A stretch of 64,000 nucleotides of DNA from positions 1,736,001 through 1,800,000 of the forward strand of contig BCGN01000002.1 of assembly GCA_001599295.1 (NCBI GenBank), in the 5' to 3' direction. Positions 21,762 to 31,430 of the stretch are shown here, in pieces. This DNA is from Sporopachydermia quercuum. Its lineage: Eukaryota > Ascomycota > Sporopachydermiomycetes > Sporopachydermiales > Sporopachydermiaceae. The position numbers and the translations under genes are program-made. The notes beneath the pieces were generated by a model. The model worked only from the letters and a program-made list of their open reading frames with translations. It ran no database searches and had not been told where the DNA came from. Each line of letters opens with the position of its first letter. Positions within the stretch are counted from its first letter, which is position 1.

Positions 21762-22415
21762 TGTTGATAAGTATTTGATTCACTACTGATCCTAAATGTC
21801 GTTGATGAATTCGATTATAATATGTTTATAAGCAATATAATGTATATATTATAAGTCTGTTCGAAGTAAGAAGGATAACAGTATATCAAACTAGCCTGAG
21901 TCAGTAACAGTATTGCGTGTATCAGACTTTCCACAATACAGAGACGAACCCTGGCCTCCGCGAATGTTGAGTGGGTTCGGCATAGTCACACAAAAAAAGT
22001 GAAAGTGAAAAAGTTGAAATACTTAAGATGTAAAAATTACCACATTGGGGAATAGTATTAAAAACTATTACAAAATGGTTGCAACCCCATATATAAACAC
22101 GTGATATGATATCCCTATCCAACATGATTATTTTATAAGTTTAATCTTTTAGATACTGCTAATAATTTACATTAACGAAATAAGTGGATATCTAATCTGC
22201 ACTTAGAACTAGATGTAATTTAGTATTATAGACTACCAAAATCTTCCTTTAATATCTGTGTGTTAGCTACAGGAATGAATGGTACCTTCCAGATGATATG
22301 TGATGTGATATTTCATTTGATTGTTAGTACATAGCCAAAAACTCAACACATNAGGACTCTTTGCAATGTGGAACAACAGAAGAAATATGTATGGATAATA
22401 ATATATTAGTGATAG
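21762..22415. other. RPS11 promoter and TDP1 3' region
   Basis: The upstream side holds CACGTGAT (22098-22105) and a short inverted repeat CGAACCC ... GGGTTCG (about 21945-21979). The far end is the possible TDP1 extension beyond an N-masked stop. No separate gene. Confidence 0.5.
22098..22105. promoter_or_regulatory. CACGTGAT site upstream of RPS11
   Basis: CACGTGAT lies about 340 bases upstream of the RPS11 start. Cbf1-type factors bind this core and act at ribosomal-protein promoters in several non-Saccharomyces yeasts. Function here is inferred. Confidence 0.35.
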
Positions 22416-24266
22416 NTATTGATAATCATCTGCTGTCATTGAAGATGAATCCCATGGCTCATCTTTTGAGTCGTAACTAGTTAATGGCACATCATATGGC
22501 AACCTTATAGGTATAATACTGCCATCTGTAGGATTCACATCAATATGATCATCATAAATAGGCACTAACTTTTCACCTCGTGTCTTATCAGGAAAAATAA
22601 GAACTCCAGCCTCATATGATTGTATTCTATAATGAACACCATCAGAAGTTACTTTGATACGCGGATCTCCCCACGCTTGCTTTGACAAATTCGCAGATGT
22701 TAACAGAAACCAATCAAGAGTTTTGAATTTATCACTAGTCCTAAAATATGTCTTAACATGTGGTGGGACATTCTGTCTAGATGCATCTAATGATACCCAT
22801 TTATGAAAATAAGGTCGCAGCATTTTATCATGTTGTTGAGCTTTGACCCCATTTTTGTGATTATAAAATATGCAACTACCTGACATCTTACCAATGAAGG
22901 AGTTGTCAATATCTTCCATAGTAGGGAATATTATCACAGGTTCGTAAGTAGTAGGTTTAAAAGATTCAGTATGGTGAGTTGGATAAGGAAAACCTGCAAT
23001 CATTGGGCATAAAACATGTGTAAATATATTAGCAAGAGCTCCATTATTACTGTACCGGTACGGTTGAGCAATACTTGATACTTGAGATACTATAATTGGC
23101 TTCTCATTAGTTTCCTCGCTGACTGCTTCTTCTGATGGTTCTTCAGGTATTAAATCATGATCTTTCAATCTCTGCTGTAATTTTCCATAACCAGAATGTC
23201 CGAAGTAACCATATTTGCCTGGTGCAGAGCTAATAAATTCTGCATTTCTTATAACACTAAAATCGTATTCGGATAGTTCAGCAGCCAGAGAATCTACCGT
23301 GTAGTTATCCTTGGCATATTTATGTAGATAATCAATAAAATCACTTTTGAAGCTTGTTGGATCCTTTGATCTGCTTTCATGTTTATCCTTTAGTTTGTAA
23401 AGCACAGGTGATACCCAAAACATTTCGGTCATACCATAGTAGTTCATGGTAACTAAATTTGCTGTGGAAACTACAATTTGTACTCCACCGTTAGCAACAA
23501 AATTAACCATTATTTTTGAATGATGAGAAGCATATCTCTCCATCTCAACTGCCTCATATATAACCTTTGACGCCTCCTCACAAGCTAAGTCAATGCCATT
23601 GTCGCTTATAACAAACACATCTATATCTTTCTTCCTACCAGCTGGCAACTGTGATACAAGAAATTTTATATCAACTAACATGTTGAATTGATAAGTTTTG
23701 GTTGTAATATTCTTTAATATGTCTTTCAAGAGAAAACAATTCCTATTGGCAACTTCTGGCGAAGGGATACCTATCATCTTTACTGGTGAGTATTTTCTTA
23801 TAGTGTTGCTATTGGGTTCAGTAACAGTCTCACGATCAGTTCTNAAAGTAGTATTTATGTTGTAGTTNGACCTTTTATTGCTGTGCAGGAGAACAACTTC
23901 ATCTTCATCTCGCAAACGTTTTCTTCTGCCAATCTTCTCTTTTTCATGAATATTTCTCGTACTTGACTTGATCACCTCTGTTTCATTATCAAAGCCAGTG
24001 CCACCTTCATTGATTCTGTCTTTACCCTTATCCTTGGGACTCGGTTTTACATCATTCTCGTCTTCATCATCTATAATAATTATAGAAGTATCTTTAGTGC
24101 TTCCATTTTTGCTATTTTCTTTATCAAAAGTATATGTTGTCTCCTCATCAACAGGTTTCGTGTCTTTCTGTTCAACAGACTCTTTGCGTTGAGTGCTATA
24201 CTTCTTCACCCAATGATCTGCCACTCTTCTCGCAACTTCTGAGCGTTCTTGAGTGCCATCGAACAT
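22416..24266 (-). CDS. TDP1: Tyrosyl-DNA phosphodiesterase (Tdp1), stop masked by N
   Basis: Tdp1 removes trapped topoisomerase I peptides from DNA 3' ends and other 3' adducts; it belongs to the phospholipase D superfamily. Both HxK sites are present: YASHHSKIMV (about residue 245) and PPHVKTYFR (about 500), the latter followed by the conserved LTSANLSKQAWG. The N-terminal 150 residues are charged and low in complexity, as usual. The codon at 22418-22416 reads TAN; TAA or TAG would end the protein at 616 residues, just after EPWDSSSMTADDYQ, which suits the family. Otherwise the frame runs another 50 poorly conserved, hydrophobic codons to 22263. Four N bases fall within the long open frame (22352, 22416, 23844, 23868). 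Confidence 0.93.
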
Positions 24267-25554
24267 ATTGAGAATTGCACTGTCCCAGACTTCCGATGGG
24301 AATTTCCAGCACTTCTCAATCGATAGGAAATGATATTCTATGTTGAGTTTAGGAGGAGAAAAATAGTAATTGACATCTTTGTTTTGGTTTAAGTCGCAAA
24401 TAAGGTTTTAATTTTTAAGCCGAATGCATTTAAAGTACATATTTACGAGTAAACTTTAATGTGTTTTCACTCGCTTTTAGATTGAGCTGTTTAACATGAT
24501 TGACCCAGTAAGACATTCTTGGTTCGTCTAATAAGACCTAGGACAAGTTCAGCTATTAGTAATCAACAATTATAAAGGAAGAACAGAAACAATTTGGAGA
24601 TACCAAGATAGATAGATGAGATGTGCATGTAAGAAGTGTGTCAGCCTTCTAAGTGTTCCTTGGCTGAACGCTGAGATTGAGATATATAACGATGGAGCTT
24701 TTGTGAACAGTAAGACTATAAATTATCTCTGAATAATTGTACAGAACAATAAAACCACCCTGATATCTTGTGTCAACTTTACAGTACGATACCTATTTTA
24801 TCTTACCTTCACCTCCAGCACTCTAATTACTTGATTACATAATCGAATTAAATTGCTAACTCTCCTTTCAACTCACTCAATCATCGAATAATAGCAACTT
24901 AACTGCCGCTTCTTTCTTCTGTTCATATATCAAATACGATACATGTTATATATTTCTTCAACGATTCCTGCTCTTATTCATATATGAATACCTTCCCAAA
25001 TTTCTAATGTCCGTTCCGTAGTCGGATAAATGTATCCCAGCATCGGATATCTGCCCTATATTTGCTTGAGCTTTCTTCCTCAACCTTAAGACCTGTTTCG
25101 GAAAGAAACTCTGAACTCTAAATGCAATCAGTTCATCTGGATGAAAATACCAGATTGGTATTGTGGGCTAATGATTCTCCACCCTTTCTCTTATCTCACA
25201 CTTCTATAGAGGATAGACGTAGCATATAGATGATATATAGATACTTATTTATTGTAACTGAAGGTACAGTTCTGACTGTTTGACTTGACTGTTGTGTTTT
25301 TGTGCTGGAGTTAGATCCATATTTTTGTTTTGCAAGCTTCATGAGACGGGCTGAAATGACAATGATTCCTGAAAATAGTTGTGTCAATTGAGTTGAACTG
25401 ATTGTTGATCCTTATACTCCGTAGACAGATTTAATTCATTATTATATTAAATCATTTGTTATAATGATTTTGATATAACTGAATACTTACTTACTATTGG
25501 CACGCTAAGTTTTGAGTCTGAATTCCAAGAGCTAAGTGAGATCATTTAAACATA
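24267..25554. other. Divergent intergenic region between TDP1 and the Kelch/BTB gene
   Basis: 1.3 kb with two promoters. AT-rich, no long open frame, no RNA gene recognised. Confidence 0.55.
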
Positions 25555-27387
25555 ATGACTTCTGTCGCTACCGAAATGAACTCGACCGAAAGCGAACCCT
25601 TCGGTATAATCAAAACACCAGGGTCTCGATTACTTCCAATGCTCAATTTAGACGTCAGAAATGCTGTCGTAATTGATGATAAAGGTACTATTCTAGTTTA
25701 CAGCGGGAACAATATATTTATACAAGAACTTGCATCAGAGAGATGGATAGAATATTCATTTGACCCCGACACCATTCCTTTTCGTACTGGTTATACAGCT
25801 GTAGCGGTTGACGACGCTAAAATACTGCTTCACTCTGGAATTTCGACATTGGACGACAAAGGAAAAACCTTATCATATTTCGATCATGCGACAGGAATTT
25901 GGTCACATGTTGAATTTGGTCCCAATGACATAACTCCATCAGAACGAAGGTATCATGCTGCCTGTTTGAATGAAGATAAAACCAAAATGATTATTAGTGG
26001 TGGTAAGCTTATTAATTCTCCTGGTGGTAGAGAAATGGTTTGTGATGATTTATTTATCTATGATATTCAACTTGAAGAGTGGGAAGGACCATTTGAGTTC
26101 ACTCCTAGAATGCATCATACGCTAACCGTCTATGACAACAAAGTATTTTGCTTTGGAGGAGAAAGTAAAAGAAAACAATGTTCTAATAATTGTATTATTC
26201 CTTATTTTGATCTTAATACTAAAACGATTGGTCAGGTTGAAACAAACTTTGGCCCTGGTTATCCAACATATAGTAGAAACTATACATCTACCACGTTTAT
26301 CAGAATCACAGAAGAACTTATGGCTGCTTGTGTATTGTACAATGAAGACCTAAAAATCAATCGCAATACTGGAAGTAATTCTTATAGTAAAAACAGCAAT
26401 AGCGGTGGTAGCAATAGTTTGATTGGTTTAAACCGTAGATCTTTTGATGGGAAATGGGCTGAACCTACATATCCTTTTCTGTTGTTATTCAATTTCGAGG
26501 TTGGTGATTGGTTAGAAGTTGAAACTCATAATACGGAATTCACACCTTTGGGCTATTCGTTCAATGGTGGCGTTTGTCATAACGGAGTACTACGACTTCT
26601 CGGCAAACACAGTGGTATTCGCCAACCAATGGAATACTCACCGTTTCGTTATTATTTCAAGCTTTCAACAATAGGTATAACCGGCAATAATAGCGAAGAG
26701 TTGAGAAAAACGTTTCTTGTNAAATCTCGTATTAATCAGGTAAAGAGAAGTCGAGTGCGGAAAGAAAACATGGCTAATCAATTATATCAATGCTACAAGA
26801 ATCAAAAGTGGACTGATTTTGAAATAACGGGATTGGAGCTGAACAAGGATCTAGAATTAGTTGTTTCTGAGCCAGTGAGAGTGCATTCATTGATATTACT
26901 AGCTCGTTGGCCATTTTTTCAAAAGCTTCACGAAACGGAAATGAAAGAGTCTCAGTTGAGGACTCTTCATATCCCAGAACATATTGCTTGGTTGAAAGGA
27001 TTGATTCAGTTTTTCTATACCAATTCAGTTGCAGGAATACCTAAAAGAGTTGTTTCTGGTATGTTGATTATTACTAAAGTATATGATCTACCAGAAGTGT
27101 ATAATTTATGCTTGGATTCGTTAGTTGCTGATACAGAACTGGAATGGTTACCATCAGATGATCTGATTGAAATCTGGTGTAATATTTACGATGCTGATGA
27201 CAAATTTCTCCGATCTTTGTATAGCAATGAGATTAAAAGAAGAGGTGAGGATATAAAGGAAAGCTCTTACTACAGAGACTTGGATATTCAATGGAAGGAA
27301 TCACTGGAGGAGGATCTTACATTGAGTACATTTGACAGTAGTATATTGGCGACTTCTAGGAACTTAGATGGAAAGAATAATAAATAA
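25555..27387 (+). CDS. Kelch-repeat / BTB domain protein
   Basis: 610 residues in one exon. The N-terminal ~390 residues form Kelch-type blades: repeated hydrophobic-GG and W units such as MIISGGKLI, DLFIYDIQLEEWEG, RMHHTLTVYDNKVFCFGGES and a poly-Ser/Asn loop near 275-290. A BTB/POZ segment follows (about 415-520: WTDFEITGLEL, then VRVHSLILLARWPFFQKL). The C-terminus is helical. Kelch plus BTB at this length recalls fission yeast Ral2 (611 residues), a Ras-pathway protein. Baker's yeast Mds3/Pmd1 share the Kelch idea but are far larger. The match is architectural, not residue by residue. Roles in Ras/TOR signalling or as a Cul3-type adaptor are guesses. One N at 26721. Confidence 0.85.
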   Translation: MTSVATEMNSTESEPFGIIKTPGSRLLPMLNLDVRNAVVIDDKGTILVYSGNNIFIQELASERWIEYSFDPDTIPFRTGYTAVAVDDAKILLHSGISTLDDKGKTLSYFDHATGIWSHVEFGPNDITPSERRYHAACLNEDKTKMIISGGKLINSPGGREMVCDDLFIYDIQLEEWEGPFEFTPRMHHTLTVYDNKVFCFGGESKRKQCSNNCIIPYFDLNTKTIGQVETNFGPGYPTYSRNYTSTTFIRITEELMAACVLYNEDLKINRNTGSNSYSKNSNSGGSNSLIGLNRRSFDGKWAEPTYPFLLLFNFEVGDWLEVETHNTEFTPLGYSFNGGVCHNGVLRLLGKHSGIRQPMEYSPFRYYFKLSTIGITGNNSEELRKTFLXKSRINQVKRSRVRKENMANQLYQCYKNQKWTDFEITGLELNKDLELVVSEPVRVHSLILLARWPFFQKLHETEMKESQLRTLHIPEHIAWLKGLIQFFYTNSVAGIPKRVVSGMLIITKVYDLPEVYNLCLDSLVADTELEWLPSDDLIEIWCNIYDADDKFLRSLYSNEIKRRGEDIKESSYYRDLDIQWKESLEEDLTLSTFDSSILATSRNLDGKNNK

Positions 27388-27608
27388 GATTGCATCGAAA
27401 TTTCCTTCATGAAGAGTTGGTTAATGCATAGAATAAGTGATTTATTCAGTTAATAGTTTATATATTTGTTTATTTGTGTGTTAATCAGTTCCAATGTTGA
27501 GAGATATTATAGAGAAAGGATGAAGATATAAGAAGTTTGTTTCACATAGATAATGAATTGAGGATACGTATGTGAATTAATTATATGAGGATAAATTATA
27601 GGTTTCTT

Positions 27609-30600
27609 TCAATCACACTTGTAAATATCTAACGATGTGAAGTCACCAAACTGAAGAATCGAAGCACTGTCGCCTGAAAACAATCTACCGTCCATCTCAC
27701 TATCTTTCAATGTCTGTATTCGANATTTAGTTCCCCTTGTGAGTCTTGGTATTAATTTCAACAGACTCTCATTGTCTATTGACGACGATTGGTTCTCATC
27801 AGAAGAACTTTCAACATTGTTACCAGCTATTTCATTATCAAGTATTGCCAAATCTTTCATGAAAGGAAGAATCTCCAAAGCAAAAACAGATGGTGTAGTG
27901 GCATGGAACGAATCCAGTTTGAAACAAGTTTCTCTTGGTTCATAATAGTTACTAGCAATATGATAATCTTGTTGTAACTTGGAGTTCCACAGCTCTTCTG
28001 CTTTCCAACGAGCTTGTGTTAGATCGACTACCAAATTCAACTCTCTGAAGTCAATGAGTTCTTGAATAGAGTGCATATCATTACTATGAGTAGATCCAAA
28101 AGTTTGGAATGCTTCTCTGGCGGGGTTCAATTCAAAAGGATGTAAAGGTCCATGGATCAGCATGTCATCAGACATGATTTTGATACCCAACAACTCATCC
28201 ACTTCATTTCCATGGTCCGAATTGGTGAAATATTGAAGCTGTGATAGTGAATTTGTCTCAATTATATCAATAATTGATAGACAGTCCGCCATATCGCTTA
28301 ATTGCTCCACCATGATTACATCATCATCAATTTCAGGAAATGACGAAGAGGTTTCCTCGAGACCGTAACCACGTGATCCAGGTATCCCAGATGAAAACGA
28401 AGTGAGGTCCGAAGTCCAAAACGATTGTTCAGTGATAGTACGATAAGGTAAATCTTCAACTTCTGCCATAGCAATTTCCTGTGAATTATCGCTATCAGAA
28501 ACTATATTCCGCGATCCCTGACACCAGAATTGTAAGAATGACAAAGCTTTGGGTATGCTGCCTTTTGTCGCTCCCATAAGCTTCCGTAGAACAGACTGAG
28601 ATATCAGTAAATGCTCACTTATTCCAATAACCCATGCATTTTCAATCTGCAAGCCTAGTGGAGCAACAGACATATGAATTACCGTATTTTGGCTATTCAA
28701 AATATCCAATATAGGCTTTGGAATAAACGTAAGGTCTTGACATGTCATTATCACTGGACGCCTAGAATACTTCATGAGATACTCAACAACCACCCAGAAC
28801 TTCTTATCTTTCTCAAATAAAACGTCAACATCTTCCAGGAGGATGAGACCTTTCTGGAATCCCGAGCTCGAGTTTTCCTCAACGATATTTCCTAATGCCA
28901 ATTGTTTGTTAAGGAAAAACTCAGTTTTATGATGTTGATGCACTAAATGTGTAGTACTTAACTCTTTGATGATATTATGTATATCTCCTCTAGATCTATT
29001 CTGACTGGCATTGATCTCATAAACGTAGCCTGATAATTCTTTCATTGCTGCATATACACTACTAGTTTTACCTGCACCAGTTTCGCCATGCAAAACCATC
29101 ACTGGGAAATTCATATCTCCATTGCTATGGCCAAAATCACCACTAGAGAAACAATCCTCATCTTCTGTAGTTTCTTTACTTGAATAGTCAGCACCATCTT
29201 CAATTGAGGCTTCGTTTTCGTTTTCTACTTCCGACTCACTTATATCATCATCCTGATCATCATGGACTATGAAATCGTCTAGGCTGTCTTGTGATAAACA
29301 TCTAGTAACAGTTTTCGTTTTCAGGCTTCTAGGCTGCGGACTCGTTTTCAAGTAATGAAACGTTGATGATAACCATCGCTTAATAAGCAACGCCCTATCA
29401 CCATTTGTCAGAACTTCTTCTGCTCGCTCTGGTCCGTACTTCCTATACCATAACTGTGAATGATTGTCATGATCATACAAAGATATGTTTTCAAGCTTTT
29501 TCATCAAACTTTTGTTCTGAACTGCTCTTGACGCTTGATCCAATACTAAATTCAGTATACTCGTTTTTGTCATTGTTACATAGTTTGGTTCTGATAATGA
29601 ATGGTTTGACAATTCACTAGCTTCTGATATGGCTGCTAATGGCTTAGCATTCAATAGATGTCCCAACGATTCATTAAGGCTTGTAAACAAGTTATTCCTA
29701 TCTAAATCTGCATCTGCATCTACTCTATGTTTCTGGTTAGAAGTATATTTCTTCGTTCTTCGTTTTAATCCTAGTTCTGCCAGCCTTTTGCTTGTACTTT
29801 TCAAACTGTAAATTGATTCTAAAGANTCCAAGAACAGCTGGTCATCATGGCTATAATTATGCACATTAATTTCCCCTTTGACAGGAAATCGCGACATCAA
29901 GCTTTTATCGTTAGTAAACCTTTGGATTAACTGAACAGAAGAACGTATTAAACTGTCGTTCACCTCGTTTTGTTTACTTGATCGCATCATTTCCTTGAAA
30001 AATGACCCAGATGAAATCTTTTTAACCTTTTGAATGACAACGTCAGAATCATCTTCTTGCTCTAAACTAATATAGGTCTTTTGATGATCACTGTTAAGAG
30101 TTTTGGCTGAGGGTTTTTCAATCGAAGTCAATGGTTTAATAGTACTGAGCTTTTCTTTGGATATCTTCAATACCAACATGAATTGTTTCTTTTTTGGTTT
30201 TCCAGAAAGGATATTTTTCAGAGAAACACCTTTCTTCTCATGCTGAGCTTCAGAAATAGTATCAACAGGAGAATTGTACTTTTCGTCAACTACAATGCAG
30301 TCATCGTTATTGCTAGTATTCTCAGCAGGCGTGAATATTGAAGTGGCTATCCGTATACCATCATCTAACTGTTGGAGTTTGTCTTTTGGTATTTTGAGAA
30401 TAATATTGACCTGCTTTTTCTTTGGAGTTCCAGTAAGTATGTCTTTTAATGATACACATTGTTTACTCGGTTTTGACTTTGTTTTTTGTTTCGAGTCCGA
30501 GGTGGTAAGAGTTTTGGTTACGGAAGTGGAGTTTTCAACCAAATCAGGAATAGATTCTATAGACGAGTTGAAATCGTTTCCATTACCACTGTCTACCATA

Positions 30601-31430
30601 GCAACCTCTATGACTTCCCGTTGAGTATGCTCGTGACCTTGCATTACACTATTACTCTGTTGTCTATCTTTATCGACATTCATAACTTCAACCTTTCTTC
30701 TGGAGAACCCATCGTCAAAGACTTCTAAAGAATCATTATCTACCTTGTTGACACTAGTATCTATATGCAAACGATCAGAATCAATGTCTACTGCCGAATT
30801 TCCAGTATCAGATATCGAGTCTGTAGCTCTAAGAGCTATACTGTCACCAATATTACCACTCGACACTGCTCTGAAAGCATCCGAGCTTGAACTGGGTATG
30901 GAAAGTGTTACCCACAGACTTTTTTCTTCAATATAATTCACATCATGTTTTGGAAGACTATCAGATTTCTGTTGGCTCTCCTTCTTCCTCTTCTTTCTAA
31001 CCTTTTTATTGGTTTTGCTCCTGCTAGAAACAGTTGGAGGAATATAAACAGATTCAGGCCATTCAACGTTCTTCTCAATCGGAGATTCTTCTTGAAAATG
31101 AGAAGACCCAGCTATTACTGTTGTAGGAATATCACTTTCTTTGCCGATGACCTTTTTCGCCTTCTGCTTCCTCCGTTGCTTCTTTCTACTATCTATATTT
31201 TGATTCCTATTTTCATTCTTTAAAATAGCTGATGGTGCCAAAGAAGGAGGTAAAAACCCGGGAAGTGTTGTTTGGAATAACTGCTTACCTTTTGATATAT
31301 CTCGATTCGTATCGTGCTCAGCTATTATTGCTGTCATGGCTGTTGATGAATGTGTGTTGGATGTAGAGGAACAAGCAATCGGAATATTGGAGACTGGGGA
31401 CGGACTTGTTCTTTTTTTGGGGAGCTCCAT
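27609..31430 (-). CDS. ELG1: Elg1-type RFC-like clamp unloader (ATAD5 homologue)
   Basis: Elg1 is the large subunit of an RFC-like complex that unloads PCNA after replication. The first ATG is at 31430 (1273 residues; 791 in baker's yeast). Key parts are LWYRKYGPERAEEVL, Walker A GETGAGKTS (about 780-790), YEINASQNRSRGDI and Walker B-like LILLEDVDVLF (about 860). After these come YSRRPVIMTCQDLTFIP and a C-terminal helical region. The long, disordered N-terminus has a PIP-like QTTLPGFL (53-60). It also has two copies of an SLKDILTGTPKKKQ-type block (about 325-352 and 403-428). Each copy is followed by a hydrophobic IILKI/LVLKI core resembling SUMO-interacting motifs. Two N bases (27724, 29826). 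The gene is divergent from SNG1. Confidence 0.93.
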   Translation of the reverse strand: MELPKKRTSPSPVSNIPIACSSTSNTHSSTAMTAIIAEHDTNRDISKGKQLFQTTLPGFLPPSLAPSAILKNENRNQNIDSRKKQRRKQKAKKVIGKESDIPTTVIAGSSHFQEESPIEKNVEWPESVYIPPTVSSRSKTNKKVRKKRKKESQQKSDSLPKHDVNYIEEKSLWVTLSIPSSSSDAFRAVSSGNIGDSIALRATDSISDTGNSAVDIDSDRLHIDTSVNKVDNDSLEVFDDGFSRRKVEVMNVDKDRQQSNSVMQGHEHTQREVIEVAMVDSGNGNDFNSSIESIPDLVENSTSVTKTLTTSDSKQKTKSKPSKQCVSLKDILTGTPKKKQVNIILKIPKDKLQQLDDGIRIATSIFTPAENTSNNDDCIVVDEKYNSPVDTISEAQHEKKGVSLKNILSGKPKKKQFMLVLKISKEKLSTIKPLTSIEKPSAKTLNSDHQKTYISLEQEDDSDVVIQKVKKISSGSFFKEMMRSSKQNEVNDSLIRSSVQLIQRFTNDKSLMSRFPVKGEINVHNYSHDDQLFLXSLESIYSLKSTSKRLAELGLKRRTKKYTSNQKHRVDADADLDRNNLFTSLNESLGHLLNAKPLAAISEASELSNHSLSEPNYVTMTKTSILNLVLDQASRAVQNKSLMKKLENISLYDHDNHSQLWYRKYGPERAEEVLTNGDRALLIKRWLSSTFHYLKTSPQPRSLKTKTVTRCLSQDSLDDFIVHDDQDDDISESEVENENEASIEDGADYSSKETTEDEDCFSSGDFGHSNGDMNFPVMVLHGETGAGKTSSVYAAMKELSGYVYEINASQNRSRGDIHNIIKELSTTHLVHQHHKTEFFLNKQLALGNIVEENSSSGFQKGLILLEDVDVLFEKDKKFWVVVEYLMKYSRRPVIMTCQDLTFIPKPILDILNSQNTVIHMSVAPLGLQIENAWVIGISEHLLISQSVLRKLMGATKGSIPKALSFLQFWCQGSRNIVSDSDNSQEIAMAEVEDLPYRTITEQSFWTSDLTSFSSGIPGSRGYGLEETSSSFPEIDDDVIMVEQLSDMADCLSIIDIIETNSLSQLQYFTNSDHGNEVDELLGIKIMSDDMLIHGPLHPFELNPAREAFQTFGSTHSNDMHSIQELIDFRELNLVVDLTQARWKAEELWNSKLQQDYHIASNYYEPRETCFKLDSFHATTPSVFALEILPFMKDLAILDNEIAGNNVESSSDENQSSSIDNESLLKLIPRLTRGTKXRIQTLKDSEMDGRLFSGDSASILQFGDFTSLDIYKCD

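Noticed and set aside
21940-21985. GGGTTCG-containing sequence suggestive of a tRNA T-arm
   Set aside because: No acceptor, D or anticodon arms can be placed on either strand; only a short CGAACCC/GGGTTCG inverted repeat.
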